64,000 nt of DNA from Mayfieldus sp038317345 (GTDB lineage: Bacteria; Actinomycetota; Thermoleophilia; Solirubrobacterales; 70-9): positions 1 to 64,000 of the forward strand of contig JBBQBH010000003.1 in NCBI GenBank assembly GCA_038317345.1, written 5' to 3'. Positions 50,639 to 57,819 of this stretch are shown piece by piece; positions within the stretch are counted from its first letter, which is position 1; the number at the start of each line of letters is the position of its first letter. A program made the position numbers and the translations under genes. Below the pieces are notes generated by a model, which had not been told where the DNA came from, ran no database searches, and was given only the letters and a program-made list of their open reading frames with translations.

Positions 50639-51661
50639 CTATTCGTAGACCGACTCAAAGTAGCGCGACAGCTCGCGGGTGGCGTCGCGCACCGAGGCGA
50701 TCGCCGTCGCGTAGTCCATTCGAAGCGGCCCCACTACGCCCACCGAGCCGAGGTTGCGGTAGCCGAGCCCGTAGTTGGCGCCCACCACGCTCACCGTGCG
50801 CAGCTCGGGCTGGGGGTTCTCGTCGCCGATCCAGAGGAAGACGGACCGCTCGTCGAGCGCCGAGCGCAGCATGCGCAGCACGCTGGCGCGTCGCTCCAGT
50901 GTCCGCATCAGGTGGTCGATGTCGGGTAGATCGCCGAAATGGCTCTCGGAGAGCAGACTCGCGGCTCCCTCCATGTAGAGCTGCTGCTCGCCCTCCCCCT
51001 CGAGCGAGCTGAACGCGGTCCGGATGCTGCTCAGGAACCGCTGCTCAGCCCGGCCGAGCTCGGGACCAGCGAGCCGACCCGCGATCATCCTCGCTCCGAG
51101 ACCGAGACCGGAGAGTCGCTCGTTGAGGTACTCCGAGGCCCATTCGACCACGCCGGGGTCCACCGGCTCGTCGAAGCTGAAGGTGCGTTTTGTGACCGCG
51201 CCTGCCGAACTGATCACGACCACCATCACCACGTTGGGCTGAAGCAGCAGCGCCTCGACGCGGTGGATGGTCGCGGTGTCCAGCGGCGGCGCCGTGACCA
51301 ACGCCACCAGGTCGGTCACCTTCGACAGCGCGGCGGTTGTCTCGCGCATCGCGTCGTCGACCTCGCGACGCATCCTCGACAGCTCCAGCTCCACCCCGGC
51401 CCCGCTTGATCGAGGCTCGGAGGCGAGCAGCCCCTCGACATAGGACCGGTAGCCGGAATCGGTTGGGACGCGGCCGGCGGAGGTGTGCGGGTGAGTCAGG
51501 AACCCCGCCACCTCGAGGGCCGAGAGCTCGGCCCGCACAGTGGACGCGCTCCAGATGATCTCCTTCTTTGTGGCCAGCGCCTTCGAGCCGACGGGCTTTC
51601 CGGACTCGAGGTGCTCGTCGACGACGCACTGCAGGATCAGTTCCTGGCGCTTTGTGAGCAT
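50639..51661 (-). CDS. hrcA: Heat-inducible transcription repressor HrcA
   Basis: HrcA represses chaperone genes by binding CIRCE operators and is controlled by GroEL. The 340-residue product has the N-terminal winged helix (MLTKRQELILQCVVDEHLES, then WSASTVRAELSALEVAGFLT with HPHTSAGRVPT) and the C-terminal effector domain (GVVGPLRMDYATAIASV). No CIRCE inverted repeat (TTAGCACTC/GAGTGCTAA) was found in the 57 bases upstream or elsewhere in the window. A TAGAAT hexamer lies six bases before ATG (51668-51673). The upstream neighbours on the strand are the paired dehydratase genes. Confidence 0.95.
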   Translation of the reverse strand: MLTKRQELILQCVVDEHLESGKPVGSKALATKKEIIWSASTVRAELSALEVAGFLTHPHTSAGRVPTDSGYRSYVEGLLASEPRSSGAGVELELSRMRREVDDAMRETTAALSKVTDLVALVTAPPLDTATIHRVEALLLQPNVVMVVVISSAGAVTKRTFSFDEPVDPGVVEWASEYLNERLSGLGLGARMIAGRLAGPELGRAEQRFLSSIRTAFSSLEGEGEQQLYMEGAASLLSESHFGDLPDIDHLMRTLERRASVLRMLRSALDERSVFLWIGDENPQPELRTVSVVGANYGLGYRNLGSVGVVGPLRMDYATAIASVRDATRELSRYFESVYE

Positions 51662-51667
51662 GCCTAG

Positions 51668-51673
51668 ATTCTA
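51668..51673 (-). promoter_or_regulatory. Possible -10 hexamer (TAGAAT) of hrcA
   Basis: TAGAAT on the minus strand ends six bases before the hrcA ATG, the same hexamer and spacing as before uvrA. No -35 or CIRCE is evident. Position suggests a nearly leaderless transcript. Confidence 0.35.
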
Positions 51674-51718
51674 AGAGGCGGGCATCGGGTGCCTGCCGCA
51701 CCACCCGCGGCCAGTGGC

Positions 51719-52111
51719 CTAGAGCTCTACTTCGGCCTCGGCATTTCGAATCACCCGTTTGTCACCTTGCTTCGCGACGCATTCCGTGAGGATGCGATTT
51801 CCGTCTACTTCCTTGATCTCGCCTGAGACGACGATCTCCTGCTCCGGTATGCCCATGCCCCGGAACTCGACCGAGAGCCGCTTCAGGGCGCGCGGGTCGC
51901 CGTCAGCGAGGTTGGCGTTCGCACGGGCGACCAGGGCCATCATGTAGAGGCCGTGGAGGATGTTGCCCGGCAGGCCCACCGCGTTGGCGAACTCGGGATC
52001 GATGTGGATCGGATTGAAGTCCCCCGAGGCGCCGGCGTAGCGATGCGGCAGGTACTTGTCCGGGGTCTCCTTCAGCTCCGGTATCGGGTCGCCCGGCTTC
52101 AGATCGGCCAA
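51719..52111 (-). CDS. MaoC-like hot-dog dehydratase subunit (HadB-like)
   Basis: A 130-residue hot-dog protein with the hydratase motif YAGASGDFNPIHIDPEFANAVG, in which the Asp and His are the catalytic pair of (R)-specific enoyl hydratases, and LPGNILHGLYMMALV on the central helix. Paired with the preceding gene one base away, it fits the HadAB heterodimer that dehydrates 3-hydroxyacyl-ACP in actinobacterial fatty-acid elongation. The start is TTG at 52111. HadB-like subunits carry the catalytic residues, as here. Confidence 0.85.
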   Translation of the reverse strand: MADLKPGDPIPELKETPDKYLPHRYAGASGDFNPIHIDPEFANAVGLPGNILHGLYMMALVARANANLADGDPRALKRLSVEFRGMGIPEQEIVVSGEIKEVDGNRILTECVAKQGDKRVIRNAEAEVEL

Positions 52112-52112
52112 T

Positions 52113-52553
52113 TCAGACCCCCCTCACGATGTTGGTCCAGATGCCGCGCACGGTCCCCTGGCCGTCTTGATTGACCGACTCCGACTCGAATACGTAGAAG
52201 CCCTTGTCGTCCTTCTGGAAGACGTCGGTGAGGCTCGCGGTCGTCGTGATCTCGTCACCCGAGCAGACCGGCTCGCCCCAGATGAATTCCTGGCCGCCGT
52301 GCACCATGGTCGCGAAGTTGATTCCCACCTCGGGGTCGACGATCCCGGGCGCGATCGCCGGGGCGCTGTAGACGACGCAGAACATCGGCGGCGCGACGAC
52401 ATCTCGGAAGCCGGCCGCCACCGCCGCCTCGCGATCGTGATGAACCGGGTTCGCGGCGCCGATCACGTTCGCGAACTCGCGGATCTTCTCGCGCCCCGCC
52501 TGGTAGACGACCGGCGACCATTGCTTCCCGACTGCGTCCTTCGAGACTGGCAT
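52113..52553 (-). CDS. FAS1-like/MaoC N-terminal dehydratase subunit (HadA-like)
   Basis: A 146-residue hot-dog protein beginning MPVSKDAVGKQWSPVVYQAG, with REKIREFANVIGAANPVHHD and the central helix APPMFCVVY; GGQEFIWGEPVCSGDEITTT is typical of the stabilising HadA/HadC-like subunit that shapes the acyl channel. The two genes are one base apart and probably co-expressed as a complex. ATG at 52553 is chosen over a frame extension; a TAGAAT hexamer lies 11 bases upstream (52565-52570). Confidence 0.85.
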   Translation of the reverse strand: MPVSKDAVGKQWSPVVYQAGREKIREFANVIGAANPVHHDREAAVAAGFRDVVAPPMFCVVYSAPAIAPGIVDPEVGINFATMVHGGQEFIWGEPVCSGDEITTTASLTDVFQKDDKGFYVFESESVNQDGQGTVRGIWTNIVRGV

Positions 52554-52564
52554 CGCGGCGGCGG

Positions 52565-52570
52565 ATTCTA
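52565..52570 (-). promoter_or_regulatory. Possible -10 hexamer (TAGAAT) of the HadA-like gene
   Basis: TAGAAT on the minus strand lies 11 bases before ATG at 52553, in the gap shared with the divergent UPF0145 gene. A GGCCG-CAAT-CGGCC palindrome lies just upstream. Pattern only. Confidence 0.35.
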
Positions 52571-52702
52571 AACGGGCCGATTGCGGCCGGGCCGTCGATC
52601 CAGGCGACCTTGTCATTCCCCAAACCGCTGGTAGGTTGGCCGGGAGCGCGAGGTCATTAAAGAAGCTTGGCCGTCGGCCGAGCGCGAACCCACATTGATT
52701 CC

Positions 52703-53023
52703 ATGATCATCACGACGATGAACGACCTGCCCGGCTACACGATCGACGAGGTGCTGGGAGAGGTCTTCGGGCTCACCGTGAGGTCGCGCAACCTCGGCTC
52801 CCAGATCGGTGCGACGCTGAAGTCGCTGCGGGGCGGCGAGCTGAAGGGGATGACCAAAATGCTCGCCGAGGGCCGTGCGCACGCCACCGAGCGCCTGGTC
52901 GAGGAGGCGGAGGGCAAGGGCGCGGACGCGATCATCGCCTTTCGCTTCGACACCTCCGAGTTGGGCACCACCTGGACCGAGATCTGCGCCTACGGCACCG
53001 CGGTCAAGGCCACCAAGGCCTAG
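52703..53023 (+). CDS. UPF0145 (YbjQ) family protein
   Basis: A 106-residue protein starting MIITTMNDLPGYTIDEVLGE, with VRSRNLGSQIGATLKSLRGG, GADAIIAFRFDTSELGTTWT and ICAYGTAVKA. This matches YbjQ/UPF0145, small pentamer-forming proteins once thought to bind heavy metals; the function is not established. No signal peptide. ATG at 52703 fits the family start better than the frame's upstream codons. Divergent from the HadA-like gene. Confidence 0.9.
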   Translation: MIITTMNDLPGYTIDEVLGEVFGLTVRSRNLGSQIGATLKSLRGGELKGMTKMLAEGRAHATERLVEEAEGKGADAIIAFRFDTSELGTTWTEICAYGTAVKATKA

Positions 53024-53047
53024 CAGCAGACCTGCCAAGCTCTGGGC

Positions 53048-53326
53048 ATGAAGGAGGCGCCGCCGCGCTGGTGGTCGATGCGCCGGGCCCAGAACCGCAA
53101 GCCCGCCACCTATCGCTGCCCGCTGTGCGGCAACTTCCTGCCGGCGCTCAGCGAGCACATGCTGATCGCACCCGAGGGCGACACGAGCCGGCGCCGTCAC
53201 GCCCACAGCCGCTGCGTGATGCGCGCCCGCGAGGCTGGCCGGCTCAGGACCCGTGACGAGTGGCGGAGCACCCAGCCGCGCCCTCCCTCCCTCTGGCGCC
53301 GGCTGCTGCGGCGATCGTCCGGCTAG
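53048..53326 (+). CDS. Small basic protein with a zinc-ribbon-like Cys motif, unknown function
   Basis: A 92-residue basic protein with one clear motif, YRCPLCGNFLPALSEHMLI, followed by HAHSRCVMRAREAGRL. CPLC plus H...H...C could form a single zinc site. The C-terminus is Arg/Trp-rich (LWRRLLRRSSG). I do not recognise a named family, though this sort of protein recurs in actinobacteria. It begins 24 bases after the UPF0145 stop on the same strand and its stop overlaps the convergent SnoaL gene by four bases. Confidence 0.65.
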   Translation: MKEAPPRWWSMRRAQNRKPATYRCPLCGNFLPALSEHMLIAPEGDTSRRRHAHSRCVMRAREAGRLRTRDEWRSTQPRPPSLWRRLLRRSSG

Positions 53327-53751
53327 GACTCCGTCGCAGCGTGCTCTTCCCCAGCCCGCGCCACTTCGAGGGCCTGCTCGCGATCGGCGTAGAGGTGCAA
53401 CCGCGTCGCCTGCCCGTTTCGATACTCGAGCAGGTAGAAAACGCGCATCTCCACCTCCACCCCGCTCCCTTTGCCCACCCCGCGCTGCACCACCGACATC
53501 AAAACGTGGTGCTCGCCCACGGGCTCCAAAGCCTCCCCCCCGAGCTCGAAGCTCTCCCAGGCCTCGAGCCACCGGCTTATCCAGGGCAGATAGCCGTCGC
53601 GACCCCTGAAGTGCGCGGGGTTCGGCAGTTCGGGAGGACTGAACACCTCGACATCGGGGTCCAGGAGGTTCAAGAACGTCTCGATATCACCCTGCCGAAA
53701 GGCCTCGAGCCCCTGACGGGCAATGGCCATGTTCCGGTCCTGCTCACTCAT
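53323..53751 (-). CDS. SnoaL-like (NTF2-fold) protein, coupled to lepA
   Basis: A 142-residue protein of the SnoaL-like group: NMAIARQGLEAFRQGDIETF, LLDPDVEVFSPPELPNPAHF, RGRDGYLPWISRWLEAWESF and a C-terminal strand pair. Ligand unknown. Its ATG overlaps the lepA stop by eight bases, so translation is linked to lepA, although a functional link is not obvious. Third SnoaL-type gene in the window. Confidence 0.85.
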   Translation of the reverse strand: MSEQDRNMAIARQGLEAFRQGDIETFLNLLDPDVEVFSPPELPNPAHFRGRDGYLPWISRWLEAWESFELGGEALEPVGEHHVLMSVVQRGVGKGSGVEVEMRVFYLLEYRNGQATRLHLYADREQALEVARAGEEHAATES

Positions 53752-55537
53752 CGATCTCGAGCACGGCCAGGAACGCCTCCTGCGGCACCTCGACCGAACC
53801 GACCTGCTTCATCCGCTTCTTACCCTTCTTCTGCTTCTCCAACAGCTTTCGCTTGCGGGTCACGTCGCCACCGTAGAGCTTCGCCGTCACGTCCTTGCGC
53901 AGCGCCTTGACCGTCTCGCGGGCAAGCACTCGCGAGCCGACCGCGGCCTGAACGGGGATGTCGAAGAGCTGGCGCGGGATCGTTTTTTGGAGCCGCTCGA
54001 CCAGCGCCCGACCGGCGTCGTAGGACCTGTCGCGATGGACGATCTGGCTCAGCGCGTCGACGGTCTCGCCGGCCAGGACGACGTCGAGCTTGACCAGGTC
54101 GGAGGGCCTGTTGCCGATCGGCTCGTAGTCGAGCGAGGCGTAGCCGCGGGTCGAGGACTTGAGCAGGTCGAAGAAGTCGAGCACGATCTCGGCCAGCGGC
54201 AGGTCGTAGCGGATCTGCACCCGCTGCGGCGAGAGGTAGTGGATGTCGACGTGTTCTCCGCGGCGCCCCTGACAGAGCTCCATCACGGCGCCCACGTAAT
54301 CGACTGGAGCGATGATCGTGGCGCGGATATAGGGCTCGCGGATCTCTCCGATCGAGGCCGGGTCGGGCATCTCGGTGGGGCTGCGCACGTCGACTTTCTC
54401 GCCGCCGATCAGCAGCACCTCGTAGCGGACGTTGGGGGTGGTCGCAAGCAGCTCGAGGTCGTATTCGCGCTCCAGGCGCTCGCGCACGATGTCCATGTGA
54501 AGCAGTCCGAGAAAGCCGCAGCGAAACCCGAAGCCAAGCGCCTGCGAGGTCTCCGGCTCATAGGAGAGCGCCGCGTCGTTCAGCGACAGGCGGTCGAGGG
54601 CGTCGCGTAGGTCCTCGTAGCGGTCGGTGTCGATCGGATACAGCCCGCAGAAGACCATCGGCTTCACCTCGCGGTAGCCGGGCAGAGCTTCGACCGCTCG
54701 CCGATCGCGATCGGTCAGGGTGTCTCCTACGCGTAGCCGCGCCACGTCCTTGATTCCGGTGATCACGTAGCCGACCTCGCCGGCCGACAGCCCCGGGGCC
54801 GGGCGCATCTCGGGGGTGAAGAAGCCGATGTCGTCGATCTCCGCCTCGGTCCCGTTCTGCATGGCGACTATCTGGCCTCGCTTCGAGAACTTCCCGTCGA
54901 CCATTCGCACGTAGGCGACGACGCCCCGGTACTGGTCGAACTCGGAGTCGAAGATCAGCGCCCGCGGAGGAGCCCCCTGGTCCCCCGCAGGGGGCGGGAT
55001 CCGCTCGACGATCGCCTCCAGCACCTCCAAGACTCCTTCGCCGGTCTTCGCCGAGATCCGGTGAATCTCCCCCGTGTCGCCGCCGAGCAGATCGGAGATC
55101 TCGCCGGCGACCCGATCCGGCTCGGCCCCCGGCAAGTCGACCTTGTTGATCACCGGGATCAGCTCCAAACCGCTCTCGATCGCCATGTAGGTGTTGGCGA
55201 CCGTCTGCGCCTCCACTCCCTGCGCTGCGTCGACGACCAGCAGCGCGCCCTCGCAAGCGGCCAGGCTGCGCGAGACCTCATAGGAGAAGTCGACGTGGCC
55301 GGGGGTGTCGATCAGATGCAGGTGGTAGGTCTGGCCGTCGAAGGCGCGGTACTCGACCCTTACCGCCTGCGCCTTGATCGTGATCCCCCGCTCACGCTCC
55401 AGATCCATCGAGTCGAGCACCTGGGCGCGCATCTTGCTCGGGTCGATTGCTCCGGTTATCTCCAGGATGCGATCGGCCAGCGTCGACTTGCCGTGGTCGA
55501 TGTGGGCGATGATCGAGAAGTTACGGATTCGCTCCAT
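53744..55537 (-). CDS. lepA: Elongation factor 4 (back-translocating GTPase LepA)
   Basis: A 597-residue translational GTPase that acts on stalled or mis-translocated ribosomes. G1 is IAHIDHGKSTLADRILEITG, G3 DTPGHVDFSYEVSRSL, G4 NKVDLP; domains II, III, V and the LepA-specific C-terminal domain follow (SLDYEPIGNRPSDLVKLD, then DIPVQAAVGSRVLARETVKA and RKRKLLEKQKKGKKRMKQVG). ATG at 55537 is used; the frame's upstream codons are rejected. Complete and typical. Confidence 0.97.
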   Translation of the reverse strand: MERIRNFSIIAHIDHGKSTLADRILEITGAIDPSKMRAQVLDSMDLERERGITIKAQAVRVEYRAFDGQTYHLHLIDTPGHVDFSYEVSRSLAACEGALLVVDAAQGVEAQTVANTYMAIESGLELIPVINKVDLPGAEPDRVAGEISDLLGGDTGEIHRISAKTGEGVLEVLEAIVERIPPPAGDQGAPPRALIFDSEFDQYRGVVAYVRMVDGKFSKRGQIVAMQNGTEAEIDDIGFFTPEMRPAPGLSAGEVGYVITGIKDVARLRVGDTLTDRDRRAVEALPGYREVKPMVFCGLYPIDTDRYEDLRDALDRLSLNDAALSYEPETSQALGFGFRCGFLGLLHMDIVRERLEREYDLELLATTPNVRYEVLLIGGEKVDVRSPTEMPDPASIGEIREPYIRATIIAPVDYVGAVMELCQGRRGEHVDIHYLSPQRVQIRYDLPLAEIVLDFFDLLKSSTRGYASLDYEPIGNRPSDLVKLDVVLAGETVDALSQIVHRDRSYDAGRALVERLQKTIPRQLFDIPVQAAVGSRVLARETVKALRKDVTAKLYGGDVTRKRKLLEKQKKGKKRMKQVGSVEVPQEAFLAVLEIDE

Positions 55538-55586
55538 TTCGAATCGCCAGTATGGCGAGGGCGCCGCGGCGCCCTCCACCCCAACC

Positions 55587-57743
55587 TCAGGAGCGCGAGC
55601 TGCGCTGCCGTTCGACGCGGCGACGGATGGCCTCGGAGCGTCCCAGCTTGGGTGAGCGGTCTCTCACGCCGGCGGCACGAGGCCGCTCGAGGCGAAAGAC
55701 GACGATCTGCTTCACACGAATCACCGGCCTCGCCCTCGGGTCGTCGGCCAGGCAGTGGCTCTTTCCCGACTCCCAGGGCTTGAATCCGCCGGTGGTGAGC
55801 ACGAACCCATAGCCGCCCGCCGCGAGCGCCGCGCGCCAGCGCCGGCAGCCGCTGATCTGGGTGAAGCCGGCATCGCTGCGAGGACGCCCGACGAAATTGA
55901 CCCGATTGGAGAGGTCGCGGCCGACCAGCGGGTACTGAATCGGGACCGTGGTGGCTATGCGTTGCGCGTGCATGCTGCTGGCCCATTTGAATGCGGCGTC
56001 GAGACCGGCCGACCTGAAGCCGCGGCCGTCGTAGCGATGGCTGAGATATGAACGCTGCAGGAACCAGCCACCGAGCAGCAGGAAACCCATCGCCGCACCT
56101 GATGCAGCGAGGGGCCCGATCCGCAAACGCAGGCGTGAGATTCGCGGACCAAGTCGTGGTAGGTCGGCCGACCGCAGCAAGGGAATGCAGAGGGCGGCAA
56201 TCACGGCGATGTCCGCGAGGACGAGGTATGGCGAGTGCCAATGCTTGCTGGAACGATCGCTGGCGATCAGGAGGACCGCCAGCAACGCTCCGAGCCCTAT
56301 CCGCCCGCGGCGCGACTCTGCGGCAGGAGCCAGCGGCACCAAGACCAGGGCGAGGATCAGAGCCGGGGTGAGGTGGCGAAGGCTGGAGGCGAACCCGTCA
56401 GGCGTCCCCGGCTGGCCCTCGGCGGAGGTGCCGTCAAGAAGGTATGCGACCACTCCCGCCGCAGCGGCGAATGCGATCAGCTTCAGGTGGGGCTTGGCCT
56501 TGACCAGACAGAGGACGATCGCCCCCGCCGCCGCGAGCAGGACGAGCGGCCACAGTTCGCCGAGGCGATGGCTGAGGGCCGGCTCGAACCAATCGCTCCA
56601 GACCTTCCCGTTCCCGATGTAGTGCACGACCGAGAACTGCGGCCTTCCGCCGAGGCCCTGCTCGGGGCCGTCGAGGCGCAGGGGGCCGACCGCCTTGAAC
56701 CAGGGCAGCGGATTGCCGGCTACCGCCACGTTTCGCACGTACCAGAATGCGCAACCCGCGAGCAGGGGGGCCCCGAAGGCGATCGACGCCCGCCACCGCT
56801 GGCCCGCCGCGTACAGCACCGGCACTCCGATCAACAGCGCCCCCGCCGGGGCGACAAAGCTCAGCTTCGTTCCCGCGGCCAGACCGACGGCGACTCCGGC
56901 GATCGCAAGCGCCCCGAAGCCGGGGCGGCGCAGCCTTCCGGCGGTCGCCCCGTTGACGAGCATCGCCGCCGCGGCGAGCAGGAAGAACAGCCCCAGCGTG
57001 TCGTTGCGGGCCTCGCCCGCCTGATCGGCCAACACACCGGCGTCGAGAAGGACCGCAACCGCGGCGACCGTCCAGGCGCCCTTGCCGTACGGCCGACCGA
57101 TGCACCAGGCGGCGACCAGGCAACCGCCTAACCAGAGCAGGTTGAGCAGCGGCGACAGGAAATCCCGGTGGGTGAAGACCATCCCGACCCCGTGCAGTAG
57201 CTCGGAGTTCTGGGGGTAGAACCACGCGAGGTAGCGGGGCGAGACGTAGGCGAAGCCCACCGATGACCCGGTCTGCGCAAAGTGCGCCGCGAACGGCATG
57301 TGGTACCAGTTCGAGTCGTAGCTGGTGATCCCGGCGTGCAGAGCGGCGACGGTTCCAATCGACCAGTGGACGATCACGATCGCCGCGATCGCAATCGCCA
57401 CAGGGCGGGCCCAGCTTCCCTGCTCGGGCGCCGGCGGGAATTGCCCGGTCTTCCGTGGCGGCCGAACGGCGACTCGCAAACCCAATCCGACCGCCAAACA
57501 CGCGGCCGCCAGCGCGACTCGCTCCAGCATTCCGACGGTCCCGACCAGCTCAGCGATCCAGATCAGCAGGGCGAGCGTGATGACCGCATCGGCGAGGCGA
57601 GCCGGAAGTCCTGACCAGCCCGCGAGCAGGCGGCTGCGCACCCGGGCGGCGCCGAGGCCGAGCGCCCAAATACTGGCCAGCAGCGCGGCGGCGCCGAGAA
57701 GGTAGGCAGGGGCGTCGAGCATCAGTGTCGAATTCTCGGCCAT
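55587..57743 (-). CDS. Multi-membrane glycosyltransferase-like protein (GT-C type), copy 1
   Basis: A 718-residue integral membrane protein with about twelve to fourteen hydrophobic helices and a soluble C-terminal domain. The first luminal loop has SYDSNWYHMPFAAHFAQTG, with the acidic Asp-containing motif expected in GT-C transferases that use lipid-linked sugars, and GEARNDTLGLFFLLAAAAML later. It aligns throughout with the partial gene at the right end of the window. Donor and acceptor are unknown; context with a GH92 mannosidase and a GT39-like protein suggests mannose or another envelope sugar. ATG at 57743 has no clear ribosome site; a Met seven codons later is an alternative. Confidence 0.75.
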   Translation of the reverse strand: MAENSTLMLDAPAYLLGAAALLASIWALGLGAARVRSRLLAGWSGLPARLADAVITLALLIWIAELVGTVGMLERVALAAACLAVGLGLRVAVRPPRKTGQFPPAPEQGSWARPVAIAIAAIVIVHWSIGTVAALHAGITSYDSNWYHMPFAAHFAQTGSSVGFAYVSPRYLAWFYPQNSELLHGVGMVFTHRDFLSPLLNLLWLGGCLVAAWCIGRPYGKGAWTVAAVAVLLDAGVLADQAGEARNDTLGLFFLLAAAAMLVNGATAGRLRRPGFGALAIAGVAVGLAAGTKLSFVAPAGALLIGVPVLYAAGQRWRASIAFGAPLLAGCAFWYVRNVAVAGNPLPWFKAVGPLRLDGPEQGLGGRPQFSVVHYIGNGKVWSDWFEPALSHRLGELWPLVLLAAAGAIVLCLVKAKPHLKLIAFAAAAGVVAYLLDGTSAEGQPGTPDGFASSLRHLTPALILALVLVPLAPAAESRRGRIGLGALLAVLLIASDRSSKHWHSPYLVLADIAVIAALCIPLLRSADLPRLGPRISRLRLRIGPLAASGAAMGFLLLGGWFLQRSYLSHRYDGRGFRSAGLDAAFKWASSMHAQRIATTVPIQYPLVGRDLSNRVNFVGRPRSDAGFTQISGCRRWRAALAAGGYGFVLTTGGFKPWESGKSHCLADDPRARPVIRVKQIVVFRLERPRAAGVRDRSPKLGRSEAIRRRVERQRSSRS

Positions 57744-57819
57744 GCGTTCAACAGGCGCTCAGGGAATCATTCCGGCCTGCGACAGCAACTGACCCGAGGG
57801 GCTGGGGTTGGAGGGGTGC

